Source: an uncultured Alphaproteobacteria bacterium
Lineage (GTDB): Bacteria; Pseudomonadota; Alphaproteobacteria; GCA-2731375
Direction: 5' to 3'
Length of the DNA: 64,000 nt
NCBI GenBank assembly: GCA_951812805.1
Contig: CATOSZ010000003.1
Coordinates: 1,070,557-1,134,556, forward strand
Shown one piece after another: positions 45,035-53,877 of this stretch (position 1 is its first letter; every line of letters starts with the position of its first letter). Both the position numbers and the translations under genes were made by a program. Under the pieces are notes generated by a model. The model did not search any database. It was not told the DNA's origin and saw only the letters and a list, made by a program, of their open reading frames with translations.

Positions 45035-46339
45035 ATGCGCATTCTGGTTACCGGCGCCTCCGGCTTCATCGGCCACCATATCGTCGCGCGGCTCGGCGCG
45101 GAGGGCCACGAGGTCGTCGGCTGCGCCCGCGACCTGGCGACCGCGCGCCGGATGATTCCGGACATCGCCTGGCATCACGCGGATCTCAACGTCGATGTCA
45201 CGCCGGAGGCCTGGGCGCCGCGTCTCGCCGGCATCGAGGTGGTGATCAACTGCGCCGGCATCCTGCAATCTTCCGCCGGCAACGATATCCACCGGGTGCA
45301 CGAGAGCGGGCCGATCGCCCTCTTCCGCGCGGCCGAGACCGCGGGCGTGCGCCGGATCATCCAGATCTCGGCGCTGGGCGCCGGCCAGGGCGCCGGCACG
45401 GCCTATGCCGCCAGCAAGGACGCCGCCGACCGCTGGCTGGCGGACAGCGGGCTGGAGTGGATCGTGCTCCGCCCCTCCCTCGTCGTCGGGCGCGACGCCT
45501 ATGGCGGCACCGCGCTGTTTCGCGCGCTGGCGGCCCTGCCGTGGGTCCTGCCGCTTCCGGGCGACGGTGAGCAGCGATTCCAGCCGATCGCCATGCAGGA
45601 CGTGGCCGAGGCGATTGTGCGCCTGCTGCCCCCGGACGCGCCGCAAGGCCGCATCCTCGACCTTGCCGGCCCGCGCGAGACGAGCCTCAGGGAAATTCTG
45701 CTGGCGCTGCGCCAGTGGCTCGGCCTGCCGCCCCCCGTGGTCGTGGCGGTGCCGCTTCCTCTGATCCGCCTCGGCGCCCGCCTGGCGGATGCGCTGCGCT
45801 GGTTCGGCGGCCGTGGCGCCCTCTCCAGCACGTCGGTCCGACAGCTCGCCTTCGGCTGTACCGCGCCGGCGGAACCCTTCATGGCCGCCCTCGACATGCG
45901 GCCGCTGTCGCTCCCGGAAATGCTGGCCCGACAGCCGGCCGGTGTCGCCGACCGCTGGCATGCCCGGCTCTATTTTTTGCGCCCGGCCCTGCGCATTTCG
46001 CTGGGCCTGTTCTGGCTGTGGACCGGGATCGCCACCGCCTTCTTTTTCCCCCGCGCGGAGGGGGAGGCCCTGCTCGCCGCCGTGGGGGTCCCGGCGGGCC
46101 TTTTCGGTCCGGCCTACGGGTTCGGCTGCCTGCTCGACGTGGTCCTCGGCCTGGCCCTGCTGGCACGCGCCAAGGTGCGGCTGGTGGCGGGCGTGCAAAT
46201 TGCCGTCACCATTCCCTACATGGTCTTGCTGACGATCGGTCTGCCATCGCTATGGTTCGATCCCCTCGGTCCGATGAGCAAGCTGGTGCCGCTGCTGGTC
46301 GCGACCGCCATTGTGATGGCGATCGAGGACGACCGGTAA
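45035..46339 (+). CDS. NAD-dependent epimerase-type SDR fused to a DoxX-like membrane domain
   Basis: The ATG at 45035 gives 434 residues. The N-terminal part is an atypical SDR (MRILVTGASGFIGHHIVARL) of the NmrA/NDUFA9 class; the C-terminal part (from about 310) has four membrane segments typical of DoxX_3-type domains. Fusions of this kind occur in proteobacteria; their reaction is not established. It ends in TAATG, sharing one base with the start of the DUF2269 gene, so the two are coupled. Confidence 0.82.
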   Translation: MRILVTGASGFIGHHIVARLGAEGHEVVGCARDLATARRMIPDIAWHHADLNVDVTPEAWAPRLAGIEVVINCAGILQSSAGNDIHRVHESGPIALFRAAETAGVRRIIQISALGAGQGAGTAYAASKDAADRWLADSGLEWIVLRPSLVVGRDAYGGTALFRALAALPWVLPLPGDGEQRFQPIAMQDVAEAIVRLLPPDAPQGRILDLAGPRETSLREILLALRQWLGLPPPVVVAVPLPLIRLGARLADALRWFGGRGALSSTSVRQLAFGCTAPAEPFMAALDMRPLSLPEMLARQPAGVADRWHARLYFLRPALRISLGLFWLWTGIATAFFFPRAEGEALLAAVGVPAGLFGPAYGFGCLLDVVLGLALLARAKVRLVAGVQIAVTIPYMVLLTIGLPSLWFDPLGPMSKLVPLLVATAIVMAIEDDR

Positions 46340-46803
46340 TGGACGCCTATCTCGCATTGAAGCTGCTGCACGTCATCGGCGCGGCGGTGCTGTTCGGGAC
46401 CGGCGCCGGCATCGCCTTTTTCATGTGGATGGCGCACCGCGGCGGCGAGGTGCGGGTCATTCACGCCACCGCGCGCCTCGTGGTGATCGCGGACTTCGTC
46501 TTCACTCTGCCCGCCGTGGTCGCCCAGCCGGTGACCGGCGCCGTGCTGGTCCATCTCGGCGGGCATGGCTGGGACGACAAGTGGCTGGTCTGGGCCCTGA
46601 TCCTCTATCTCGTCACCGGCACCTGCTGGATACCGGTTGTGTTCCTGCAGATCCGGGCCCGCGACCTGGCGGCAGCGGCACTGGCGAGCGGCAGCGCCCT
46701 GCCCTGGGACTATTACCGGGCGATGCGGATCTGGTTCGCCCTCGGCTGGCCGGCCTTCCTCTCGGTCGTGGCGATCTTCGCGCTGATGATCTTCAAACCT
46801 TGA
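46339..46803 (+). CDS. DUF2269 family integral membrane protein
   Basis: The 154-residue protein has four membrane helices with LKLLHVIGAAVLFGTGAG at the start and VFTLPAVVAQPVTGAVLV, as in the DUF2269 family. Its start shares one base with the stop of the DoxX-fused epimerase gene. Pairs like this often stand next to each other, which suggests the membrane proteins work with the SDR. No function is established. Confidence 0.8.
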   Translation: MDAYLALKLLHVIGAAVLFGTGAGIAFFMWMAHRGGEVRVIHATARLVVIADFVFTLPAVVAQPVTGAVLVHLGGHGWDDKWLVWALILYLVTGTCWIPVVFLQIRARDLAAAALASGSALPWDYYRAMRIWFALGWPAFLSVVAIFALMIFKP

Positions 46804-46860
46804 GCCGGCCTCGCCCTGGGCTAGACTGATGCCAGGGCGATGACACCAGGGAGCAAGGGC

Positions 46861-48129
46861 ATGGCGGTACTGCTGGGGGCGATCGCGGACGACGTCACGG
46901 GGGCCACCGACCTGGCGAACACCCTGGTGCGCCAGGGCATGTCGACGGTGCAGCTGTTCGGCGCACCCGCCGCGGACCTGCCCGTCCCCGAGGTCGATGC
47001 CGTGGTGGTCGCGCTGAAAAGCCGGACGATCCCCGCCGGCGAGGCGATCGCGCAATCGCGACAAGCGCTCGACTGGCTGCGCGGCGCGGGCGCCCGGCAG
47101 ATCTTCTTCAAATATTGTTCGACCTTTGATTCGACCCCCACCGGCAACATCGGGCCCGTCGCCGACGCCCTGCTCGACGCCCTGGAGGCCGACTTCACCA
47201 TCGCCTGCCCGGCCTTTCCCGAGACCGGACGGACGATCTGCCATGGCTATCTGTTCGTCGGCACGGAGCTGTTGTCGGAAAGCGGGATGAAGGACCATCC
47301 CCTAACGCCGATGACGGATCCGAGCCTGGTCCGCGTGCTGGCGGCGCAGACACCCCGGCCCGTCGGTTTAGTCCGCTACGACACCGTCGCCGAGGGGCCG
47401 GGCGCCATCCGCGAGGCGTTCGCCGCGCTCCGCGCCGAGGGCAAGGCGCACGCCATCGTCGACGCCCTGAGCGACCGGGACCTGATGGCGATCGGCGAGG
47501 CCGCGGCGGACCTGGCATTGATCACCGGGGGCTCCGGCGTTGCCCTGGGCCTGCCAGCGAACTTTCGCCGCCGGGGCCTGCTGCCGGAAGGCCGGATCTC
47601 CGACACCCTGCCGACAATCGCGGGGCGGGAGGCCGTGCTGGCCGGGTCCTGCTCGCGCGCCACCTTGGGGCAAATCGAAGCGATGCGGGCGATCCGTCCG
47701 CATCTGGCGTTGGACCCGCTGCGCCTCGCCGCCGGCGAGAACGTCGCCGGCGAGGCGCTCGCCTGGGCCGAGGGGCATCTCGACGACGGTCCGGTGTTGA
47801 TCTATTCGAGCGCGGCGCCCGACGCCCTGGGTGCGATCCAGGAGAAACTCGGACGCGAGGCGGCCGGCGACATGATCGAGGCGGCGATGGCCGAGATCGC
47901 CCGGGGCCTGGTCGCCCGGGGCGTGCGACGCCTGGTCGTCGCGGGCGGCGAAACCTCCGGCGCCGTGGTCCAGGGGCTCGGCCTCGCCGGCATCCAAATC
48001 GGGCCGCAGATCGACCCGGGCGTGCCCTGGACGGCCAGCCTGGGCGAGACGCCCTTGGCGCTGGCCTTGAAGTCCGGCAACTTCGGCGGCCCCGACTTCT
48101 TCACCAAGGCCTTCGAGGTGTTGCCATGA
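46861..48129 (+). CDS. otnK: 3-oxo-tetronate kinase (four-carbon acid sugar kinase family)
   Basis: The ATG at 46861 after GGGAG is preferred over an ATG at 46840. The 422-residue protein has the N-terminal DUF1537 domain with GAIADDVTGATDLANTL and the C-terminal nucleotide-binding domain with VAGGETSGAVVQGLGL. OtnK phosphorylates 3-oxo-tetronate at O4 in the degradation of four-carbon acid sugars. The next gene encodes the matching decarboxylase with a 4-base overlap. The epimerase and dehydrogenase normally found with it are not adjacent. Confidence 0.88.
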   Translation: MAVLLGAIADDVTGATDLANTLVRQGMSTVQLFGAPAADLPVPEVDAVVVALKSRTIPAGEAIAQSRQALDWLRGAGARQIFFKYCSTFDSTPTGNIGPVADALLDALEADFTIACPAFPETGRTICHGYLFVGTELLSESGMKDHPLTPMTDPSLVRVLAAQTPRPVGLVRYDTVAEGPGAIREAFAALRAEGKAHAIVDALSDRDLMAIGEAAADLALITGGSGVALGLPANFRRRGLLPEGRISDTLPTIAGREAVLAGSCSRATLGQIEAMRAIRPHLALDPLRLAAGENVAGEALAWAEGHLDDGPVLIYSSAAPDALGAIQEKLGREAAGDMIEAAMAEIARGLVARGVRRLVVAGGETSGAVVQGLGLAGIQIGPQIDPGVPWTASLGETPLALALKSGNFGGPDFFTKAFEVLP

Positions 48130-48764
48130 ACGAATCCCGATTACGCGAAGAGATCACGCGGTACGGTCGTTCGATTTTCGATCGCGGGCTGACGGGCGGT
48201 TCCACCGGCAACATTTCGGTTCGGGTCGAGGACGGATTCCTGATGACGCCGACCGGCTCCTCCCTCGGCACCCTGGATCCGGCGAGAATTTCCAAACTGG
48301 ACGATTCCGGCGGGCACGTCTCCGGCGACGCGCCGACGAAGGAAGCGTTCCTGCACATCGCGATGTATCGCCAGAGGCTGGCGGCCGGCGCCGTCGTGCA
48401 TCTGCATTCCACGCATTCCGTCGCCGTCGGCTGCCTCGCCGACGTCGATCCCGAGGACGTGTTGCCGCCGCTCACCGCCTATTACGTCATGCGGATCGGA
48501 CGGCTGCCCCTGGTCCCGTTCTTTCCGCCGGGCGACCCCGCGCTGGCCGACGCGGTCGGCGACTATGCCGCACGCCATCACGCGGTCCTGCTGGCCAATC
48601 ACGGGCCCGTGGTGGCGGGCAGCGGTCTTTCCGCCGCCGTCGACGCGGTGGAGGAGCTGGAGGAGACGGCGCGTTTGCACCTGCTGCTGCAGGGCCATCG
48701 CACCCGTCCCCTGACCGCCGCCCAGGCCGACGCGGTGCGCGACGCCTTTCCCGTGCGGGCCTGA
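48126..48764 (+). CDS. otnC: 3-oxo-tetronate 4-phosphate decarboxylase (class II aldolase fold)
   Basis: The 212-residue protein has the class II aldolase/adducin fold: GLTGGSTGNISVRVEDGF binds phosphate, AVVHLHSTHSVAVG supplies two metal His, and ANHGPVVAG the third. Glu in TKEAFLHIAMY is the general acid/base. It releases CO2 from 3-oxo-tetronate 4-phosphate to give dihydroxyacetone phosphate. It overlaps otnK by four bases, which confirms the pair. Confidence 0.87.
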   Translation: MNESRLREEITRYGRSIFDRGLTGGSTGNISVRVEDGFLMTPTGSSLGTLDPARISKLDDSGGHVSGDAPTKEAFLHIAMYRQRLAAGAVVHLHSTHSVAVGCLADVDPEDVLPPLTAYYVMRIGRLPLVPFFPPGDPALADAVGDYAARHHAVLLANHGPVVAGSGLSAAVDAVEELEETARLHLLLQGHRTRPLTAAQADAVRDAFPVRA

Positions 48765-48775
48765 GGTAACGACAA

Positions 48776-49288
48776 GTGGCGGAGGCGGCGCGCGTTCGAC
48801 AGGCCACGGCGGGCGACGCCGGCGATATCGTCCGCCTGGTCCGCGCGCTCGCGGTCTATGCGGGCGAGCCGGCGGAAAGCGTCCGGTTGACCGAAGACAT
48901 CGTGCGCCGCGACGCGTTCGGCGGCCAGCCACGCTTCGCCGCCCTGCTCGGCGAACGGGACGGCCGGGTGAGTGGCCTGACGCTCTATTTCTTCAGCTAC
49001 TCGACCTGGGAAGGCCGGCCCAGCCTGTTCCTGGAAGACTTGTTCCTCGAACCCGCGGCACGGGGCTGCGGTCTCGGCCGGGCGATGATGGTCGCCCTGG
49101 CACGCATCGCCCGCGAGCAAAACTGCGGGCGGCTGGATTTGAGCGTGCTCGAATGGAATCCGACGCGGGAATTCTACCATCGCCTCGGCATCGAACGTCT
49201 GGAAACCTGGCTGCCTTATCGCATGGACGAGACGGCAATTCGTCACCTCGCGGAAAGCGAGGCGCGTGCAACCATCGTCGCGCCGTAA
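48776..49288 (+). CDS. GNAT N-acetyltransferase (diamine/spermidine acetyltransferase-like)
   Basis: The GTG at 48776, preceded by GAGG, gives 170 residues. The acetyl-CoA loop RGCGLGRAMMVALAR and the NPTREFYHRLGIER motif, with LEDLFLEP before it, match the SSAT-like subgroup of GNATs. The acceptor could be a polyamine or amino compound. It follows otnC by 11 bases and converges on clpS. Confidence 0.82.
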   Translation: MAEAARVRQATAGDAGDIVRLVRALAVYAGEPAESVRLTEDIVRRDAFGGQPRFAALLGERDGRVSGLTLYFFSYSTWEGRPSLFLEDLFLEPAARGCGLGRAMMVALARIAREQNCGRLDLSVLEWNPTREFYHRLGIERLETWLPYRMDETAIRHLAESEARATIVAP

Positions 49289-49307
49289 TCACCAGCTCGT
49301 GAGGGAA

Positions 49308-49325
49308 CGCGACCGCGCAGTCGCG
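49308..49325 (+). terminator. short hairpin between convergent GNAT and clpS genes
   Basis: CGCGAC/GTCGCG (49308-49313 with 49320-49325) forms a 6-base stem with a 6-base loop in the 40-base gap between two convergent stops. No T-run follows on either strand, so it is weak. Confidence 0.25.
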
Positions 49326-49328
49326 AAC

Positions 49329-49634
49329 TTATTCCTCGGGCTCCGTCGAAAACATCAAGGGATAACCGGCCCTGCGGGCGGCGTCCGTCGCTTCCGTCGC
49401 CTTGGTTTCTGCGATATCTCGGGTGTACACTGCCACGACGGCACTGCCGAGACGGTGTGCGATCATCATCACCCGATAAGCCTGATCGTCACTCATTTGA
49501 AAAACGGCGCGCAAGACGGCGACCACGAATTCCCGTGGCGTGTAGTCGTCATTCAAAAGCAAGACTTTGTAAAGACGGGGTTTTTCCGTCTTTGCCTTGG
49601 TCTTGCCCTTTGGGCGTGTTGTCGTATCGCTCAT
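49329..49634 (-). CDS. clpS: ATP-dependent Clp protease adaptor ClpS
   Basis: The start at 49634 gives 101 residues; a further ATG upstream would add an unconserved tail. The core LYKVLLLNDDYTPREFVV and VMMIAHRLGSAVVAVYTRD is the ClpS fold that delivers N-degron substrates to ClpAP. The N-terminal tail is short and Lys-rich (RPKGKTKAKTEKP), as usual. clpA is not in the window. The divergent gene at 49825 shares the 190-base gap. Confidence 0.93.
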   Translation of the reverse strand: MSDTTTRPKGKTKAKTEKPRLYKVLLLNDDYTPREFVVAVLRAVFQMSDDQAYRVMMIAHRLGSAVVAVYTRDIAETKATEATDAARRAGYPLMFSTEPEE

Positions 49635-49824
49635 CTCAACCGCATTCGCAGCCCCGGCTCCCCGGTGTTTGCAAATCGTGACATAGTCTAACACGATCCC
49701 GTTTATGTCGCCATCCGGCATCTATGGGGAGAGAATTCTTGCAATTTCTTAATTCAAGGCTCGCCGTTTTAGTTGGAAAGAGTTATTCAACAGCATCATC
49801 TCAACCTGCATGGAAAGTTTCACG

Positions 49825-50112
49825 ATGGCTCGCAAACCAAGTCTCGACGAATCCACTCTCACGAAGATGGAAGTCCGCAAGCTGAATGCCCTGCGGAAGT
49901 CCATTGGTGACGATCTCGGCACCAAGGCATTCGTCGACTGGCAGAAATCCCAGCCGGCCACGGCCGATTCCGCGCCGTCCGACAAGACCGCAGACGCGAT
50001 CGCGGACGCAGTCATGGCCCTGATCAACGATGGCACCATCAAGGGTCTGCCGCGCGGTGGCTATACCGTGCGACGGGGCCGTGGGCGTGTCGTGGTCGAG
50101 ACCACCGGCTGA
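49825..50112 (+). CDS. small conserved-looking protein of unknown function
   Basis: The ATG at 49825 (after GGAAAG) gives 95 residues; an ATG at 49810 has no ribosome site. The protein is hydrophilic, with a helical KMEVRKLNALRKSIGDDLG segment and a basic C-terminus GYTVRRGRGRVVVETTG that could bind nucleic acid. I recognise no family. A strong hairpin downstream and an AT-rich region upstream mark it as its own transcription unit. Confidence 0.6.
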   Translation: MARKPSLDESTLTKMEVRKLNALRKSIGDDLGTKAFVDWQKSQPATADSAPSDKTADAIADAVMALINDGTIKGLPRGGYTVRRGRGRVVVETTG

Positions 50113-50482
50113 ATCGACGATCTGTTGTTCGATGCCGCGCCGCCCTGCTATGCGGCGCGGCATCGACATTTCTCACGCTGAATTGCCAGCGGACGAAATC
50201 TTTATATTTGTTCGCCGGAAGCCAGCCAAATGCGCTTCCCGGATCTGGGCGATGCTTCATCGCTCATCGCGCCTCGTTGCCGACCCGGAATTGCAAGGCT
50301 GGAACTGGTGATCTCTCCAGGCACGGTAATGATTTTTCCGGACGCGACCCGCGAACAAGGTGGCGGCCAGGCGTAAACTTCGCCACCCGTCGAAAAACCC
50401 TCCGAAAACCGATGCGGGATCGACATCCCCGACGGGCTTCCGATAGGATTTTAGGCGGCGCGGTGCACCGGCCGCCGGCATC
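50113..50482 (+). other. intergenic region with a terminator
   Basis: The 370 bases after the small gene hold the hairpin at 50129-50166. In the remaining 300 bases I see no supported gene on either strand; open frames there have no ribosome site or recognisable product and run into the antisense of the monooxygenase gene. Confidence 0.5.
50129..50166 (+). terminator. strong rho-independent terminator candidate
   Basis: A perfect 15-base stem (50129-50143 with 50152-50166) and 8-base loop follows 17 bases after the stop of the small gene. The stem is very GC-rich and is followed by a weak T-rich stretch (CATTTCTC), so termination is likely but not textbook. Confidence 0.6.
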
Positions 50483-51949
50483 CTATCCCTCACTTGCCGC
50501 ATCGATATGCGCCGATGCATCGCCGCCTGCCCACTCGATCTCGTCGAAGTCGAACATCGCGACATCGTAGTCGAGGAAGCTTTGATAATGGCGTTCGATG
50601 TCGGCACGAAACAGGCCTCGCGTGAGGCCACGAACCAGGCGCGGTACCGCCGTCGTCATGGCATTGATCGACGCACCCGCGGGGCCGAGACTCATCACCG
50701 TCGCGATCGTAAAATCATGGATATCGGCGAGATACGGCGCTTGGCCGGTCCGCCGCTCCAGGAATTGTTGTTCCGGGCCGAGATAGGGATAACGGGCGAG
50801 CCGCGGATCGTCCTCGTCCACCGGTGGCGTATAACGGTCGGACCAGCGGGCGATGTCGTCGGCAATCCCCGCGAGCTCCGGGCGTCGGCCGGGATCGATA
50901 TCGATGCCGGTTCCGGTGATGACGAAGTCGGCGACGACCTCGCCCCGCGGCGTTTGCAGGCGCGCCTGCCCGTCGACCGCCGCGGCCGCCAGAACCGGGG
51001 CGCCGAGCACCAGGCGGAAGCCCTTGTGGCGCGCCAGCCGCTGAAAGCTCTGCTTCGGGATACCCTCGCGCATGCCGATGACGCGGCTCATGAAGCGCCA
51101 GCGCCAGGCATCGTCCAGTTCGCCCAGATGGCGCAGAAAGCCTGCGAAGGTCAGCCAACGCAGCGGTTGGATGCGTTGCAATTCAGCCCGACGGCAAAGC
51201 ATGTCGACCCCGGTCGCCCCGGCCTCCAAGGCCATCGCCGCGTTGTCGGCGGCGCTGGCGCCGGCGCCGATCACCACCACCCGGCGCCCGGCGAGCGCTG
51301 CGAAATCGATGTCGTCCGCCGCATGGGCGCGTAGAGTCCCCGGCAGAGCCTCGATTTCCGGCGGCATCCACCAGCAGCCGAGGCCATCCTGTCCGCTGGC
51401 CAGGACGATCTTGCGGCACGGCACGGCTTCGGGCCCAGCCGGCGTTTCCAGCCGGGCGACGAGGTGGCCTTCCGGCGCAGGCTCGATGCCGGCGAGGGCC
51501 GTCTCGTTGCGCACCGGAAGCTCGAGGCTATCGCGGTACCAATCGAGATAATCCGCCCAGTCGGCCGCTCGAATGAGGGGGATCCGCGCCCAATCCTCGG
51601 CGCCGTGCCGGGCGAGATGCCAGGCCTCGTAGGTCAGGCTCGGCACGCCGAGGTCCGGGCCGCTGTAATCCTTGGGCGAGCGGAGTTCCGGCATCCGGGC
51701 ATAGGTGCGCCAGACCCCCTCACGCCCGCGCGGGGCACGATCGATCACCTGGATGTTGTCCACCCGCTGGCGCCGCAATTCGAACGCCGTGGCGAGGCCG
51801 CCCTGCCCGGCGCCGACGACCAGCACGTCGAGCAGCCGTTCGCCCGCGCGGGTAAATCGCTCTGGCATCCAATCGAGTCGGGGGTGAGCGGTCATCTCGA
51901 CCTCACGGCGCGCGCGCACCGTCAGGTCCCTCAGCGCCGCCTCGCTCAT
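50483..51949 (-). CDS. FAD/NAD(P)-binding flavoprotein monooxygenase-like protein
   Basis: The start at 51949 gives 488 residues. FAD binding is seen in VLVVGAGQGGLATAFEL (GAGQGG at 46-51), and a second dinucleotide motif VVVIGAGASAADNAA binds NADPH, as in Baeyer-Villiger and N-hydroxylating monooxygenases. A central WRTYARMPELRSPKDYSG segment fits the FMO type. It overlaps nothing and follows the esterase gene by 7 bases. The pairing with an esterase suggests ketone to ester to alcohol degradation, but this is inference. Confidence 0.8.
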   Translation of the reverse strand: MSEAALRDLTVRARREVEMTAHPRLDWMPERFTRAGERLLDVLVVGAGQGGLATAFELRRQRVDNIQVIDRAPRGREGVWRTYARMPELRSPKDYSGPDLGVPSLTYEAWHLARHGAEDWARIPLIRAADWADYLDWYRDSLELPVRNETALAGIEPAPEGHLVARLETPAGPEAVPCRKIVLASGQDGLGCWWMPPEIEALPGTLRAHAADDIDFAALAGRRVVVIGAGASAADNAAMALEAGATGVDMLCRRAELQRIQPLRWLTFAGFLRHLGELDDAWRWRFMSRVIGMREGIPKQSFQRLARHKGFRLVLGAPVLAAAAVDGQARLQTPRGEVVADFVITGTGIDIDPGRRPELAGIADDIARWSDRYTPPVDEDDPRLARYPYLGPEQQFLERRTGQAPYLADIHDFTIATVMSLGPAGASINAMTTAVPRLVRGLTRGLFRADIERHYQSFLDYDVAMFDFDEIEWAGGDASAHIDAASEG

Positions 51950-51956
51950 CGCCGGT

Positions 51957-53078
51957 TCAGGCCGTGAACCATTCGAGCAGGGGGATGTTCTCGTCGCGGG
52001 GGAAGCTGTGCGAAAGATCCTCGATCTCCCGGTAGGTGACGTCCGCACCGGCCGTGCTGAGACTGTCGCGGGCCTGGCGGGCGACCTGTATCGGGAACAT
52101 CCAGTCCAGCGCCCCGTGGATGATGCTGATCTTGCGGCCTTCGACGGCGGGATCCTCGATGACGTCGAGCAGCCCCGGATGGAAACTGGCGGCGATCGGC
52201 GCCAGGTGCGTGAAGGGCGAAGCGGCGCGCAGGCCGCTCACATAGCAGAAGGTGCCGCCATCGCTGAGGCCGGTGAGCAGGCGCCGCTCCGGGTCGATGT
52301 TCCAGTGACCGGCGACGAAATCCAGCATCGCCTCCAGGTTCTCGCTGTCGACGTCCGGCCCCATCAACGACCAGGTCCGCTCGATCGAGCTCGGGCTGAC
52401 CAGGATGACGCCGCCCGCGCGGGCCTCCCGCATCCAGTTCCAGAAGAAGCTGCGGCCATGGCCGGAGCCACCGTGCAGAGCAAAGACGATCGGCCAGGCC
52501 AGGCTTTCGTCGTAATACTCCGGCACATAGAGGGAAAAGCCGCCGCGATCCGAACGCTCGTTCTCGACATGCATGACACCGACGTTGTCGCGATCGATGT
52601 CCGCCGTGCGCAGCCGCTCGAGCAGGTCCCGATCCTCGCGCGCCTCCTCGGGCAGGAAGAACCGGCTGATCGGCGCCATGCCGGCGGCCAGCGGATAGAG
52701 CGTTTCCAACGCTTCCGAGGCACCACGCAGCCGGCGCGTCGCCTGGATGGCGCCGTCCGGCGCATCCTGCACCTGGCGTAGCGCCTCGATCGCCGCCAGC
52801 GCTATCGCCCCGGAGCCACTCACCCGCTCGGCGAAGTCCTTGTAGACCTCGGGCCAGCAGACCGCGTTGAAGGCGGCGAGGCCCTCGCCGAGCGGCGCTT
52901 CCATCGGTTCGAGCTGGGCGACCAGTTGCGGCAGGTGCGGCGGATAGAGATGCCGGACCACGAAATCGAACAGATCGAAGAGATGCAGCAGCGGGTCGAG
53001 AACGCCGTTGATCTCATGATAATGGGTATCGCCGTCGCCGGCCTCGTCGTACTCTTTCACCATCGTGCCAATGTCCAT
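51957..53078 (-). CDS. esterase/phospholipase-type alpha/beta hydrolase
   Basis: The 373-residue protein has a long helical N-terminal part and a C-terminal hydrolase domain: oxyanion loop HGGSGHG at 202-208, nucleophile Ser272 in GLSDGG, acid in HGALDWMFP and His in DLSHSFPRDE. It resembles the LpqC/poly(3-hydroxybutyrate) depolymerase-like group. No signal peptide is visible. The monooxygenase-like gene follows on the same strand with a 7-base gap. Confidence 0.8.
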   Translation of the reverse strand: MDIGTMVKEYDEAGDGDTHYHEINGVLDPLLHLFDLFDFVVRHLYPPHLPQLVAQLEPMEAPLGEGLAAFNAVCWPEVYKDFAERVSGSGAIALAAIEALRQVQDAPDGAIQATRRLRGASEALETLYPLAAGMAPISRFFLPEEAREDRDLLERLRTADIDRDNVGVMHVENERSDRGGFSLYVPEYYDESLAWPIVFALHGGSGHGRSFFWNWMREARAGGVILVSPSSIERTWSLMGPDVDSENLEAMLDFVAGHWNIDPERRLLTGLSDGGTFCYVSGLRAASPFTHLAPIAASFHPGLLDVIEDPAVEGRKISIIHGALDWMFPIQVARQARDSLSTAGADVTYREIEDLSHSFPRDENIPLLEWFTA

Positions 53079-53184
53079 GGGTGCGTCACGTCAAACAGCG
53101 GGCACAGTATGGGTTGTCGGCCGCCATGATGTCACCCCCAAACGGCACGCCAATAACACCGCGGGGCAGAGGGACGGAAACGGC

Positions 53185-53868
53185 ATGCATATCGGTCTGA
53201 TCGGCGGCATCGGCCCCGCCGCCACCCTGTTCTACTACCAGGGCCTGGTCGACGGTCATGCGGCGGCGGGACGGCGCCTGGACCTCGCCATCCAGCAGGC
53301 CCATTCGGCCGACATGATCGCCAACCTCATGGCAGGCAATGCCGCCGCCCAGGGCGAGATCTTCGCCGCCATCGTCAAGCGCCTGGCGGCGGCCGGCGCC
53401 GACATCGCGGCCGTGACCTCCATGGGCGGCCACTTCTGCATCGCCGAGCTGGAGAAACGCTCTGTCCTGCCGCTCTGCAACCTGGTCGGGGAGATGGCGG
53501 CACGCCTCACCGCGGACGGCCACCGTCGTATCGCCATCATGGGTACGGCCGCGGTGATGGAAAGCCACATCTACGGCGCCATTCCCGACATCGAGGTCGT
53601 CCTGCCCCAAGGCGACGACCTGCAGGCGACGCACGACAATTACGTTGCCATGGCCTCGGCCGGCCGCGTGAGCGAGGCACAGCGCGATTTCTTCTTTCGC
53701 CAGGGCGCAGCACTGGTCCGCGATCAGGGGGCGGAAGTCGTGGTGCTGGGCGGCACCGACCTCTGCCTCGCCTTCGAGGGCCGGGACTGTGGCTTTCCGG
53801 TGCTGGACAGCGCCGCGGTGCATGTCGACGCCCTCAACAGATTATCCCTGGCCGGCCCGGCCGCATAG
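53185..53868 (+). CDS. aspartate/glutamate racemase-fold protein with atypical active site
   Basis: The ATG at 53185 after GAGGGA gives 227 residues starting HIGLIGGIGPAATLFYYQ, the usual beginning of this family. The two catalytic cysteines are not at their canonical places: the CTNT..H motif reads TSMGGHF (Thr78, His83) with Cys85 a little later, and GCTE reads GGTD (Gly190) with Cys194 beyond it. The paired shift suggests a subfamily with its own chemistry rather than decay. It precedes an LLM flavoprotein by 9 bases. Confidence 0.8.
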   Translation: MHIGLIGGIGPAATLFYYQGLVDGHAAAGRRLDLAIQQAHSADMIANLMAGNAAAQGEIFAAIVKRLAAAGADIAAVTSMGGHFCIAELEKRSVLPLCNLVGEMAARLTADGHRRIAIMGTAAVMESHIYGAIPDIEVVLPQGDDLQATHDNYVAMASAGRVSEAQRDFFFRQGAALVRDQGAEVVVLGGTDLCLAFEGRDCGFPVLDSAAVHVDALNRLSLAGPAA

Positions 53869-53877
53869 GAGACGACG

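Noticed and set aside
50167-50482. Short open frames in the gap before the monooxygenase gene
   Set aside because: They lack ribosome sites and recognisable products, and extend into antisense of a well-supported gene.
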